DNA of 64,000 bases from JACVRW01 sp963764665 (GCA_963764665.1 CAVXTL010000025.1:62001-126000), one strand, 5' to 3'; positions 55,664 through 64,000 are shown, counted from the first letter of the stretch. Numbers and translations are program-made. Notes: a model not told the origin generated them from the sequence alone.

Positions 55664-56878
55664 TGCCCGCCGATCCGCGGCGGGTGATCGCGGACCTGCG
55701 CGAGCTGGACGAGCGCACTGGCGGCCCGCGACGGCGCGCGGCGGGTTTGCTGGACCGGCGAATGGCGCGCCGCGCGGGCGTTTCTGTACAAGCGGCTCAC
55801 CGAGCTGGACGACGTGACCGCAGAGGTGGACGACGCCGGCAACCTCTGGGCGCGCCTGGACGGGCGCCGGAAGGAGACCGTGGCGCTCGGCTCCCATCTC
55901 GACTCCGTCCCGAACGGCGGCTGGCTCGACGGAGCCCTCGGCGTGATGGCAGCGCTGGAGGTGCTGCGGGTGGCCGCCGAGGACGGCGCGGAGCGCTCGG
56001 TGGCGCTCGTGGACTTCGCGGACGAGGAGGGCGCGCGGTTCGGGCGCAGCCTGTTCGGCAGCTCGGCCGTGGCGGGCACGCTCGACCCGGCCGCGCTCGA
56101 GGACCTGACCGATGCCGACGGCAGGCCGATCCGCGAGGTGCTCGCCGAGCACGAGGTGGACCTCGACGCCGCGCCCCGCGCGTCGCGCATGCGGGACGGC
56201 CTGGCCGCCTATCTCGAGCTGCACATCGAGCAGGGACCGGTGCTGGAGAGCGAGGACATCCCGGCCGCGGCCGTGACCGGCACCGTCGGAGTCGAGCGCC
56301 TCCGAATGCGCTTCGAGGGTCAGGCCGCCCACGCCGGCACGACGCCGATGGAGAAGCGCCGGGACGCCGGGCTGGCTGCGGCGGCCACCGCACTGACCGT
56401 CGAGGACGTGGCCCGGCGGCACGAGGGCGTAGGCACGACCGGAGTGCTGCACCTCGATCCAGGCGTGGTGACGGCGGTGCCGGGGTTGGCCGAGCTGAGC
56501 GTGGACCTTCGCCACGCGCGCCCCGAGGCGCTGTCCGCGATGCTCGAGATCGTCAGGGCCGCGGCGGGGGCGGCGGCGATGAGCCGGAGCTGTTCCGTGT
56601 CGGACGCGGAGATCTGGAGCATCGAGCCGATCGCCTTCGACAAGCGCATCGTGGACGCGGTGCGAGCGGCCACCGGCAGCGACCGCACACTCGCCAGCGG
56701 CGCCCTCCATGACGCCGCCGAGATGGCCCGCCACGTGCCCACGGGGATGGTGTTCGCCTCCTCCACCGGCGGGCTCAGCCACGCGAAGGAGGAGGACACC
56801 CCCGAGCCGCACCTGGAGCGCGCGATCGCGGCCTACGCGGACGTGGCGCGGCAGCTGATCGCCGGCGAGATCGTCTAG
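55663..56878 (+). pseudogene. M20-family N-carbamoyl-amino-acid hydrolase gene with apparent +1 frameshift
   Basis: An M20 zinc amidohydrolase of the AllC / L-carbamoylase / beta-ureidopropionase group. From ATG 55663 the first frame gives RVIADLRELDERTGG, and near 55724-55730 the coding shifts; the main frame then runs GARRVCWTGEWRAARAFLYK, metal ligands in GSHLDSVPNGGWLDGALGVM and DFADEEGARFG, YLELHIEQGPVLE, and the dimerisation lid with RFEGQAAHAGTTPMEKRRDA. With one base removed the product is about 404 residues, normal for the family. Its TAG shares a CTAG tetranucleotide with the decarboxylase stop on the other strand. Confidence 0.87.
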
Positions 56879-58353
56879 CGGTCGAGCGCCACGCGCAGCG
56901 TGGCGAGCCTGCGGTCGCTCGCGCCGCGCAGGCTGCCGCCATGGTCGAGCGCCTGCTGGATGTAGTCGAGCGTCTCGGCCGTGAGGCGCTCGCCGGGCAG
57001 CACGTTCGGGATCCCGGGCGGATACGCGGCCAGCGACTCGGCGGCCACGCGCCCGACGGCCTCGCGCGCCGGCACCACCTCCTGGGGGCCCAGGAAGGCG
57101 TCTCTCGGGCTCATCGCGAGCTCACCCCAAGGCGGTGGCGGGGCGAACGGCTCGTCGGTCCGGTCCTCGGGCGACTCGCTCAGGGCATCCACTCCGTGCC
57201 GGAGCGCCGCCACCAGTCGAGCCCCCGCGGACGTCACGTCCTCGCCCATGCCGAAGACCGCGACCATCACGTTCTCACCGGCAAGCTCGAGGTTCACGTC
57301 GTCGCGCTCGCGCACGATCCGCGCCAGCGCGTAGCCGCTGTGGCCGGTGCCGCGCACGTCAATGGCCAGGCGGAGCGGGTCGTAGTCGAACACGCCGGGC
57401 GCCCCGGCCAGGCGCTCGTCGAGCACGTCGAGACCGGGCAGCTCGCGCACCGCGAGCCGCGTGGCGGCCAGGCCGCGAAGCGTCTCGTCCAGCAGCTCGT
57501 GGCCGCGCACCGCGGCGAAGCGGCGTGCGGCGTCGAGCGAGCCGCCCAGGAGCGAGCTGGGGCTCGTGGACTCGATCAGGGTCACGCAGCGGTCCACCAC
57601 CTCCTCCTCGATCAGGTCGCCGTGCCCGAGGTGGACCATCGCGGCCTGCGTCAGGCTGCCCACGATCTTGTGGGTGCTCGACACGACGAGGTCGGCGCCG
57701 AGCGAGAGCGCGTGCCGAGGCAGCGCGTGGTGGAACGCCAGGTGGGCGCCCCAGGCCTCGTCAACGATCAGCGGGACGCCGCGGGCGTGGGCCACCTCGA
57801 CCAGCCCTGCGATGTCCGCCACCGCGCCGAAGTAGGTGGGTGAAACCACCGTGGCCCCGACGGCGCCCGGCGTGTCGGCCAGAGCTTGCTCGAGCGCGGC
57901 GGGCGTCATGCAGTGGGCGATGTGGAGCGCGGGGTCGAGCTCCGGCGCCACGAACGTGGGCCGCAGACCGGAGAGCACGAGCGCGTCGACGGTGCTCGAG
58001 TGGGCGTTGCGCTGGACGATCACCTCGCGGCCGGTGTGGGCGAGGGTGAGCAGCGCCACGTGGTTGCCCTGGGACGCGCCGTTGACCAGGAACCACGCGC
58101 GCCTGGCGCCCCACGCCTCAGCGGCCAGGAGCTGGGCCTCCTCGAACGGCGTGGGGTCCGCGCCCACGTCGATGCCGTAGGTCAGTGCCGGGATGTCGAG
58201 CGAGAGCGCGGCGGGTCCCAGCGCGTCGCGGAGAGCCGGGTCCGCGCCCGGGCCGCCCTTGTGCCCCGGCACGTGGAAGCGTCCGGGGTCGCGCGCGGCG
58301 TAGGCCCGCAGGGCGTCGAGGTACGGCGTGTCCGACTGCGATGAGGGAGTCAC
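56875..58353 (-). CDS. Orn/Lys/Arg decarboxylase (fold type I, SpeA/YaaO-like)
   Basis: A 492-residue PLP decarboxylase of the Gram-positive arginine/lysine/ornithine type. N-terminal YLDALRAYAARDPGRFHVPG and HKGG, PLP lysine in LVVSSTHKIVGSLTQAAMVH (about 225), LIVDEAWGAHLAFHHALPRH (about 195), and the C-terminal domain EEVVP-like GPQEVVPAREAVGRVAAESL. The substrate amino acid cannot be told. GTG 58353 overlaps the LOG gene stop (GTGA), so the two are coupled. The convergent DDAH-like and carbamoylase genes suggest arginine/putrescine metabolism. Confidence 0.9.
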   Translation of the reverse strand: MTPSSQSDTPYLDALRAYAARDPGRFHVPGHKGGPGADPALRDALGPAALSLDIPALTYGIDVGADPTPFEEAQLLAAEAWGARRAWFLVNGASQGNHVALLTLAHTGREVIVQRNAHSSTVDALVLSGLRPTFVAPELDPALHIAHCMTPAALEQALADTPGAVGATVVSPTYFGAVADIAGLVEVAHARGVPLIVDEAWGAHLAFHHALPRHALSLGADLVVSSTHKIVGSLTQAAMVHLGHGDLIEEEVVDRCVTLIESTSPSSLLGGSLDAARRFAAVRGHELLDETLRGLAATRLAVRELPGLDVLDERLAGAPGVFDYDPLRLAIDVRGTGHSGYALARIVRERDDVNLELAGENVMVAVFGMGEDVTSAGARLVAALRHGVDALSESPEDRTDEPFAPPPPWGELAMSPRDAFLGPQEVVPAREAVGRVAAESLAAYPPGIPNVLPGERLTAETLDYIQQALDHGGSLRGASDRRLATLRVALDR

Positions 58354-58808
58354 CGCGACACCGCCTCGAGCGCGGCGGCGGCCGCGTCCTCGGGTGAGGC
58401 CACGCCTTCCACGCCCGGGATGTCCCAGGTGTCGAGCCCGATCACCGGCCGCCGCGTCTTGAGGGCGAGCGCCACCTCCGAGAGGGTGCCATACCCCCCG
58501 CCCACCGCCACCAGCGCGTCGGAGGCGCGGACCACGAGCGCGTTGCGCGCTTCCCCGAGGCCCGTGGCCACCGCCACGTCCACCCACTCGTTGGCGGCGG
58601 AGCGGTCGTCGCCGGGGAGGATCCCGAGCGTGGTGCCGCCGGCTCCCTTGGCGCCGCGGCATGCGGCCTCCATCACGCCGCCGAGCCCACCGCAGACCAC
58701 CACCGCTCCGCGCCGCGCCAGCTCCGCTCCCACCGCCTCGGCCTCGGCCGTTTGCCGGGGCCCGCCGTCGTGCGGGCCCACCACCGCCACGTACGGGGTG
58801 GGGCTCAG
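58350..58808 (-). CDS. LOG-family / TIGR00725 Rossmann protein (CTG start)
   Basis: A 152-residue protein of the lysine-decarboxylase-like (LOG) superfamily, whose characterised members are cytokinin-nucleotide phosphoribohydrolases. Motifs: VVVCGGLGGVMEAACRGAKG and the nucleotide-binding VAVGGGYGTLSEVALALKTR, which here has GGGYGTxxE in place of PGGxGTxxE. It starts at CTG 58808, which overlaps the stop of the upstream membrane protein as CTGA; GTG codons at or near residue 7 are alternatives. The substrate is unknown. It is coupled to the decarboxylase gene downstream. Confidence 0.82.
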   Translation of the reverse strand: MSPTPYVAVVGPHDGGPRQTAEAEAVGAELARRGAVVVCGGLGGVMEAACRGAKGAGGTTLGILPGDDRSAANEWVDVAVATGLGEARNALVVRASDALVAVGGGYGTLSEVALALKTRRPVIGLDTWDIPGVEGVASPEDAAAAALEAVSR

Positions 58809-59281
58809 GGCTCCTCGCCCGATCGCCGTGTCTCCGCCTCGGCCGGATCGCGCGTCGCGGTCTCGCGCCGGCGCACGTCGACCGCCAGTGAGATGCGCGA
58901 GGCGGTGACCACTGCCCCGACGCTCATCAGGACGCTGCCCGCGACCGCGAGCCAGATGCCCGTGTCCTGGCCCGGCCCGCCATCCCCCACCACGATCGGC
59001 GGGTCGTTCACGAGCTGAACGAGGACGATGACCAGCGCGAGCAGCGCCGGCGCCAGGGCGCCGCCGGCGGGCAGGAGCGCGGGGACGCGGACCCCGGCCT
59101 CGGCCAGCAGGGCCAGCGCCGTGACCACCGCCAGCGCCAGCAGGACCAGGTCGAGCGCCTCGAAGGCGGTGAACCCGGTGATCCCCTCCCACCAGTCGAG
59201 GAACAGGCTGACCACGAGCATCACGGACCCGATCGTCCCGACCAGGGGACCCAACGGGATGCGCCGCTCGACGGCGCTCAC
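58805..59281 (-). CDS. Four-helix membrane protein of unknown function
   Basis: A 158-residue membrane protein. Helices at about 11-31 (GTIGSVMLVVSLFLDWWEGI), 36-57, 66-87 and 106-126, then an Arg/Glu-rich cytosolic tail. The first helix ending in LFLDWW is common to a family of actinobacterial membrane proteins of unknown role. GTG 59281 overlaps the leuS stop (GTGA), so it is the second gene of leuS-mem-LOG-decarboxylase. Confidence 0.72.
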   Translation of the reverse strand: MSAVERRIPLGPLVGTIGSVMLVVSLFLDWWEGITGFTAFEALDLVLLALAVVTALALLAEAGVRVPALLPAGGALAPALLALVIVLVQLVNDPPIVVGDGGPGQDTGIWLAVAGSVLMSVGAVVTASRISLAVDVRRRETATRDPAEAETRRSGEEP

Positions 59282-61692
59282 CTGACCACGAAGTTCACGA
59301 GCTTGCCGGGCACCACCACGGTCTTGACGATCTCGCGGCCGTTCATCCGGCTCGCGACCTTCTCGGAGGCGCGCGCGATCTCCTCGAGCTCCGAGTCGGT
59401 GGCTCCCGCCGGGGCCACCAGCCGATCCACCACCTTGCCGTTGATCTGCACGACCAGCTCGATCTCCTCGGTCACCAGCATGCTCGGGTCGGCCTCCGGC
59501 CAGGGCTCCTCCCAGACGCGGGCGCCGGTCATCAGCTCGTACACCTCCGAGCCCAGGTGCGGGGCGAAAGGGAAGACCAGCGAGCCGGCGGTGGCCACGG
59601 CGAAGCGCATCGCCTCGGGCGACTCGCTCTCCCGGCCGCGGTAGATCTCGTTGACCAGCTCCATCACCGCCGCTATGGCGGTGTTGAAGGAGAACCGGCC
59701 CGTCATGTCGCGCGTGACCTTCTCGATCGCCCAGTGCGCCTTGCGCACGAGCGGGGTGGGCTCCGCGGGGGCGACCACGGCCGTCTCCCCCGCCCGGGCC
59801 ACCTCCGCGGCGATCGTCCAGAGCCGCGTCAGGAAGCGATTGACCCCGCCGGCCCCCTCGTCCTGCCAATCCGCGTCGTGCTCGGGCGGGCCGATGAAGA
59901 GGATGTAGCTCCGCGCCGTGTCGGCCCCGTAGCGCTCCACCAGCTCGCGCGGGGACACGGCGTTGCCCTTGGACTTGGACATCTTCGTGCCGTCGCGGGT
60001 GATCATCCCCTGGGTGAAGAGGTGAGCGAACGGCTCGTTCGCGCCGAGTAGATCCAGGTCGTTCAGCGCCTTGACGAAGAAGCGCGCGTAGAGCAGGTGG
60101 AGGATCGCGTGCTCCACGCCGCCGATGTACTGGTCGACCGGCATCCAGGCGTCCACGACCCCGCGGTCCCAGGGCGCCTGGTCGTTGTGCGGGTCGCAGT
60201 AGCGCAGGAAGTACCAGGACGAGTCGACGAAGGTGTCCATCGTGTCGGTCTCGCGCCGCGCCGGGCCGCCGCACTTCGGACACGTGGTCGCGACCCAGTC
60301 CTCGGCGGTGGCCAGAGGGGAGCGGCCCTTGGGCGCGTAGTCCTCGATCTCGGGGAGCCTCACCGGCAGCTGGTCGTCCGGGACCGCCACGAGCCCGTCG
60401 CGCTCGCAGCGGACGATGGGGATCGGGCAGCCCCAGTAGCGCTGGCGCGACAGCAGCCAATCGCGCAGCCGGTAGCTCACGGCGCGCTTCCCCTTGCCCT
60501 CCGCCTCGAGCCAGTCCACGATCGCCTCGTAGGCCTCGCGGTTGTTCAGCCCGTCGAAGCGGCCCGAGTTGACGAGCGGGCCGTCGTCGGTGCACGGGAG
60601 CTCCCCGCAGTCGACGACCCGGCGGATCTCGAGGTCGAACCTCTCGGCGAACTCATGGTCGCGCGTGTCGTGCGCGGGCACGGCCATGACGGCGCCGGTG
60701 CCGTACTCCAGCAGCACGTAATCCGCCACGAACACCGGGATCTGCTCGCCGTTCACCGGGTTGGTGACGGTGCGCCCGAGCGGCACGCCGGTCTTCTCCT
60801 TGTGCTCGTCGCCGCGGTCCTCGGCCGACTCCGTGATCGCCCGGTTCACGTACTCGCGCACCTCGGGGCTGTCGCGGAGCCGCAGTACGTCCGGGTGCTC
60901 GGGGGCCAGGACGAAGAAGGTCGCGCCGAAGAGAGTGTCGGGCCGGGTGGTGAACACCGGGAAGTCGATGCCCAGCTCCTCGCACCGGAAGGTCACCTCG
61001 GCGCCCTCCGAGCGGCCGATCCAGTTCTCCTGCATGGTGACCACGTTGCGCGGCCACTCGATCTCGCGCACGTCCTCGAGCAGGCGGTCGGCGTAGTCCG
61101 TGATGCGGAAGAACCACTGCTCCAGCTGGCGCACCTCCACGATCGCCCCGCAGCGGTCGCAGCGCCCGTCGATCACCTGCTCGTTGGCGAGGACCGTCTG
61201 GTCGTTGGGACACCACTTGACCGCGGCCTCCTTGCGGTAGGCGAGCCCGCGCTCGAACAGCCGGAGGAAGATCCACTGGGTCCAGCGGTAGTACTCCGGC
61301 TGGTGGGTGCCGAACTCGCGCGTCCAGTCGATCGAGATGCCCCACTGCATGAACTGGCTCCGGAACTCCCGGATCGACTCCTCGGTCGACTCGCGCGGGT
61401 GCCGGCCTGTCTTGATCGCGTGGTTCTCGGCAGGCAGGCCGAAGGCGTCGTAGCCCATCGGATGCAGCACCCGGTGCCCGTTGCGGCGCCGGAAATGGGC
61501 CACCGCGTCGCCGACGGAGTAGGTCTTCAGGTGCCCGATATGAGGCTCGCCCGACGGGTAGGGCAGCATCTCGAGCACGTAGGCCTGGGGCCGCTCGTCC
61601 GGGTCGTTCGACACCTCCCAGGTGTGCTCGTCCGCCCAGACGCGCTGCCACTTGGCCTCGATGGCTCTCGGGTCGTAGCGCTGGTCCGCCAT
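59278..61692 (-). CDS. leuS: Leucyl-tRNA synthetase
   Basis: An 804-residue class I aminoacyl-tRNA synthetase. HIGH motif in LPYPSGEPHIGHLKTYSVGD (about 45), the CP1 editing insertion (about 225-415, with TRPDTLFGATFFVLAPEHP and AVPAHDTRDHEFA), zinc-type CPKCGGPA, and KMSKS in MITRDGTKMSKSKGNAVSPR (about 570). The C-terminal domain ends GKLVNFVVR. ATG 61692 follows TACCCT by 8 nt and agrees with family length; a longer in-frame form reaching 62553 runs antisense through the alpha/beta hydrolase gene and is rejected. Confidence 0.97.
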   Translation of the reverse strand: MADQRYDPRAIEAKWQRVWADEHTWEVSNDPDERPQAYVLEMLPYPSGEPHIGHLKTYSVGDAVAHFRRRNGHRVLHPMGYDAFGLPAENHAIKTGRHPRESTEESIREFRSQFMQWGISIDWTREFGTHQPEYYRWTQWIFLRLFERGLAYRKEAAVKWCPNDQTVLANEQVIDGRCDRCGAIVEVRQLEQWFFRITDYADRLLEDVREIEWPRNVVTMQENWIGRSEGAEVTFRCEELGIDFPVFTTRPDTLFGATFFVLAPEHPDVLRLRDSPEVREYVNRAITESAEDRGDEHKEKTGVPLGRTVTNPVNGEQIPVFVADYVLLEYGTGAVMAVPAHDTRDHEFAERFDLEIRRVVDCGELPCTDDGPLVNSGRFDGLNNREAYEAIVDWLEAEGKGKRAVSYRLRDWLLSRQRYWGCPIPIVRCERDGLVAVPDDQLPVRLPEIEDYAPKGRSPLATAEDWVATTCPKCGGPARRETDTMDTFVDSSWYFLRYCDPHNDQAPWDRGVVDAWMPVDQYIGGVEHAILHLLYARFFVKALNDLDLLGANEPFAHLFTQGMITRDGTKMSKSKGNAVSPRELVERYGADTARSYILFIGPPEHDADWQDEGAGGVNRFLTRLWTIAAEVARAGETAVVAPAEPTPLVRKAHWAIEKVTRDMTGRFSFNTAIAAVMELVNEIYRGRESESPEAMRFAVATAGSLVFPFAPHLGSEVYELMTGARVWEEPWPEADPSMLVTEEIELVVQINGKVVDRLVAPAGATDSELEEIARASEKVASRMNGREIVKTVVVPGKLVNFVVR

Positions 61693-61700
61693 GGCCGATG

Positions 61701-61706
61701 AGGGTA
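61701..61706 (-). promoter_or_regulatory. Putative -10 element of the leuS operon
   Basis: TACCCT on the minus strand, 8 nt before the leuS ATG, the same hexamer as for rpsA. Confidence 0.45.
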
Positions 61707-61716
61707 TCCGCCGACA

Positions 61717-61722
61717 TAGACT
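61717..61722 (+). promoter_or_regulatory. Putative -10 element of the alpha/beta hydrolase gene
   Basis: TAGACT, 6 nt before the GTG at 61729, within TAGACTGCCGC; third exact copy of this start context. Confidence 0.5.
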
Positions 61723-61728
61723 GCCGCC

Positions 61729-62625
61729 GTGACCGGCGACTTCCGCTTGAACAGGCTGGTGCTGGACGCGGCCGAGATCGCCTATCTGCGGGAGGGCGAG
61801 GGCGGCCATCCGCTGCTGCTCATCCACGGCTGGCCGGAGACGATGCGCATCTGGTGGCGCAACGTCGGGCCGTTGGCCGCGGCCGGCTTCGAGGTGATCG
61901 TCCCGGACCTGCGCGGCTTCGGCGAGTCGAGCCTGGCCGCCGACGACCGTTATGACGCTGCCGCGCACGCCCGCGACATGGAGGCGCTCGTGCGCGAAGA
62001 ACTCGGGCACGAACGGGTCACGGTGTGCGCGGGCGACCTCGGGGGCGTGGTGGCCCAGGACCTGTCGCTGCGCTTCGAGGGGCTGGTGGACCGGCTGGTG
62101 CTCTTCAACACCATCCCGCCGGTTCTGCCGGACGGGCCGCGCGAGGTGCCGCGCGAGGTGCGGATGGCGGCCGACTACTTCCTGCGCCACGCCCGCGACG
62201 CGGACGGGCTGGCAGCGGAGCTGGACACCCCCGAGCGGCGCCGCCGCTACGTGGCCCAGTTCTACGGCTCGCGCTTCTGGGCGGCGCCCGGAGCGTTCGA
62301 GCGCGAGGACGTGGACTTCATGACCGAGCCCTTCGCCGACGCCGACCGCTTCCGGGCATCGATCGCCAACTACGAGTACGCGGGCGGACCGCGCAAGTCG
62401 CCCGAGCGGATCCGCCTGACGGAGGTGAACCTCACCCCCACGCTGATCCTCTATGGACCGGAGGACCACGTGATCCCGCGCGACTTCGCGACGCGGATGG
62501 AGGCGGCGTTCCCGGAGCGCGCCGGCCCCTTTGTCGTGGAGGGCGCCGGTCACTTCCTCCAGTGGGAGCGCGCCGACGTGCTGAACGGCGCGCTGCGCTG
62601 GCTCTGCTCGCCCGACGCGGCCTAG
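61729..62625 (+). CDS. Alpha/beta hydrolase, epoxide-hydrolase/dehalogenase-like
   Basis: A 298-residue alpha/beta hydrolase. The oxyanion-hole motif HGWPETMRIWWRNVGPLAA (about 30) contains the HGxP of epoxide hydrolases, the nucleophile elbow reads VCAGDLGGVVAQDLS with Asp where lipases have Ser (about 103), the acid residue is in LYGPEDHVI, and His in GAGHFLQWERAD (about 275). An Asp nucleophile points to epoxide hydrolase or haloalkane/haloacetate dehalogenase chemistry. A cap-domain insertion lies at about 135-220. It is divergent from leuS and shares a CTAG stop overlap with the ModC-like gene. Confidence 0.85.
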   Translation: MTGDFRLNRLVLDAAEIAYLREGEGGHPLLLIHGWPETMRIWWRNVGPLAAAGFEVIVPDLRGFGESSLAADDRYDAAAHARDMEALVREELGHERVTVCAGDLGGVVAQDLSLRFEGLVDRLVLFNTIPPVLPDGPREVPREVRMAADYFLRHARDADGLAAELDTPERRRRYVAQFYGSRFWAAPGAFEREDVDFMTEPFADADRFRASIANYEYAGGPRKSPERIRLTEVNLTPTLILYGPEDHVIPRDFATRMEAAFPERAGPFVVEGAGHFLQWERADVLNGALRWLCSPDAA

Positions 62626-63689
62626 CGGGCCACGAGCCGCGTGGCGGCCGCCTTCCAGGTGGCGAGCACGCGCGTGCCCTCGCGCAGCTCCAGCCGGTGC
62701 GTGGAAGCCAGCGTGACCTCCGCCGCGAGCGGCTGGCCCGCGGCCAGACCCAGTCGCACACGGTTGCCGAGCTCCGTGACCGACGTGATCGCGGCCTCGA
62801 GGCCGTTCTGTGCCGACCCGCTGGGATCGGCCCGGTCGAGCGGGCGCACCTCGATCTCCCAGGGGAACACGCTGACAGCCACGGCGCCGGCTCCCGCGTC
62901 GGTGCTCATGACCTCGCCGCCGCCGTCGAGCTCGATGCGCGTGAGGCCCTCCGGACCGGGGGTCGCGCTGCCGGTGAGCACCACCGCGCCGGTGAAGTCG
63001 GCCACGAACGAGGTGCCCGGGGCCGCAGCAAGCTCGCCCGCACTGCCCTCCTGGACGATGCGCCCGCCGTCGATCACGCCCACCCGGTCGCCCAGCAGCG
63101 CCGCCTCGGAGAAGTCGTGCGTCACGAGCAGGGCCGGAACCTGCGCCTCTCTCAGCACGGCCCCGAGCTCGCGGCCGGCGCTCGCACGGGTGCGCGAGTC
63201 CAGTGCCGCCAGCGGCTCGTCGAGCAGGAGCACCTCCGGCCGGCGGGCCAGCGCCCGCGCCAGGGCCACGCGCTGGCGCTCACCCCCCGAGAGGGTGCCC
63301 GGCCGGGCGTCGGCCAGGCGTTCCATTCCGAAGCGGCCCAGCAGGTCGATCGCACGCGTCCGGCGCTCGCCGCGCGGCAGCTCGCGCAGCGGGTAGGCCA
63401 CGTTGCGCCAGGCGCTCAGATGCGGGAAGAGCGCGTGGTCCTGGAAGAGGTACCCGCAGCGCCGCAGGTCCGGGGCGAGATCGCGCCCGGTGGCGGTGTC
63501 GAGCCACGTTTCGTCACCGCAGCGCACCACGCCACGCTCGGGGCGCAGCAGCCCTGCCACCACGCGCAGGATGCTGGTCTTGCCGGCCCCCGAAGGGCCC
63601 GCGAGCGCCAGGCACTCCCCTCCTGCCACGTCGAGCGACACGTCGAGCTCGAGGGCGCCCAGCCGGGTGCCCAGCTCAACGTGGAGCAC
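62622..63689 (-). CDS. ModC-like ABC transporter ATPase
   Basis: A 355-residue ATPase of the molybdate/sulfate/tungstate importer group. Walker A LALAGPSGAGKTSILRVVAG (about 32), signature LSGGERQRVALARALARR (about 128), Walker B VLLLDEPLAALDSRTRA, H-loop LLVTHDFSEAALLGDRV, and a C-terminal TOBE/MOP-like domain (about 285-350, SVTELGNRVRLGLAAGQPLA). ModC by resemblance, but ion specificity (molybdate, tungstate, sulfate) is open. GTG 63689 lies 14 nt inside the permease gene upstream, so they are coupled. Confidence 0.86.
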   Translation of the reverse strand: MLHVELGTRLGALELDVSLDVAGGECLALAGPSGAGKTSILRVVAGLLRPERGVVRCGDETWLDTATGRDLAPDLRRCGYLFQDHALFPHLSAWRNVAYPLRELPRGERRTRAIDLLGRFGMERLADARPGTLSGGERQRVALARALARRPEVLLLDEPLAALDSRTRASAGRELGAVLREAQVPALLVTHDFSEAALLGDRVGVIDGGRIVQEGSAGELAAAPGTSFVADFTGAVVLTGSATPGPEGLTRIELDGGGEVMSTDAGAGAVAVSVFPWEIEVRPLDRADPSGSAQNGLEAAITSVTELGNRVRLGLAAGQPLAAEVTLASTHRLELREGTRVLATWKAAATRLVAR

Positions 63690-64000
63690 GACCGAGCGCT
63701 TCCGGACCGGCCACGAGCTTCACGGACAGGAGGATCGCGCCGGCCATGGCGACCAGCACGGCCGACAGCGCCAGAGCGGCGTCGAAGTCGGTGGCGAAGC
63801 GGTCGTAGATTGCGAGCGGCGCCGTCTGCGTGACGCCCTGGAAGGAGCCCGCGAACATGAGCGTGGCGCCGAACTCTCCCAGGGCCCGCCCCGTGGCGAG
63901 GGCGGCACCGGCGGCGAGGCCCGGCATTGCCACCGGAATCATCACGCGCAGGAACCCGCGTGCCTCCGGCGCGCCGAGCGTTCGCGACGCGTCGCGCAGC
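63676..64000 (-). CDS. ModB/CysT-like ABC permease (5' end beyond window)
   Basis: The C-terminal 107 codons of an inner-membrane permease; the start lies right of the window. It has the EAA loop region ending MIPVAMPGLAAGAALATGRA, the ModB-characteristic LGEFGATLMFAG and a final helix (VLVAMAGAILLSVKLVAG). It forms the channel with the ModC-like ATPase downstream. A binding-protein gene would be expected just outside the window. Confidence 0.85.
   Translation of the reverse strand, partial: LRDASRTLGAPEARGFLRVMIPVAMPGLAAGAALATGRALGEFGATLMFAGSFQGVTQTAPLAIYDRFATDFDAALALSAVLVAMAGAILLSVKLVAGPEALGRAPR

Noticed and set aside
54673..56712. A 679-codon plus-strand frame over the DDAH-like and M20 genes
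   Set aside because: Arg/Gly-rich shadow; only the short piece from 55663 is the real N-terminus of the M20 protein.
61693..62553. LeuS extended by 287 residues at the N-terminus
   Set aside because: The extension is antisense to the alpha/beta hydrolase gene, and ATG 61692 matches LeuS family starts and the upstream TACCCT.

Overview
The window is very GC-rich, gene-dense bacterial DNA with no stretch of 300 bases lacking a gene. Codon use, start-codon use (ATG, GTG, TTG and apparently CTG) and gene order (leuS ... comEA-comEC-holA ... lepA ... hrcA-dnaJ-prmA ... yqeY-phoH-ybeY-era) point to an actinobacterium. A deep-branching class such as Thermoleophilia (Solirubrobacterales-like) is my inference, not a proven placement. 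No tRNA, rRNA, CRISPR array, insertion sequence or prophage was found. It reads as core chromosome.

Layout. 1-9.8 kb: the 3' part of rpsA, an FAD reductase, a divergent XRE-cupin regulator / thioredoxin-reductase-like pair, a YdcZ-type membrane protein, polA, an ACT-domain malic enzyme and a TIGR01777 epimerase. 9.8-17.5 kb: a branched-chain-amino-acid-type ABC transporter (livK, livHMGF), two small membrane proteins and a second, paralogous binding lipoprotein. 17.5-18.6 kb: a phosphofructokinase with pyrophosphate-type active-site residues. 18.6-35.7 kb: one long minus-strand run with trpFBA and hisIE-trpEGDC separated by a moxR-DUF58-transglutaminase-htrA block, then GNAT, era, ybeY, phoH and yqeY. 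35.7-47 kb: a small HTH gene, an FMN alpha-hydroxyacid oxidase, prmA, dnaJ, hrcA, a HadA/MaoC dehydratase pair, a sigma-70 factor, lepA, a winged-helix protein, a ferritin-like protein and murJ. 47-54.7 kb: rpsT, a Tat-exported phosphoesterase, an aldehyde dehydrogenase, holA, comEC, comEA and acylphosphatase. 54.7-59.3 kb: a DDAH-like hydrolase, an M20 carbamoyl-amidohydrolase, an Orn/Lys/Arg decarboxylase and a LOG protein, which together could form an arginine-to-putrescine route. 59.3-64 kb: leuS, an alpha/beta hydrolase and a ModCB-like transporter cut by the window end.

Expression signals are unusually regular. Genes that head a transcription unit usually have a TANNNT (-10-like) hexamer only 6-12 nt before the start codon, which implies mostly leaderless mRNAs. 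Genes inside operons are often joined by 4-nt stop/start overlaps (ATGA, GTGA and, in three cases, CTGA). These two rules fix several start codons that homology leaves open.

Seven genes between 26.5 and 55.8 kb (DUF58, trpE, hrcA, aldehyde dehydrogenase, comEA, acylphosphatase, M20 hydrolase) carry single-base indels, nine in total. Each gene becomes a normal full-length family member when corrected. Several are essential or housekeeping genes and the indels sit in GC-rich sequence, so sequencing or assembly error is the likeliest explanation.
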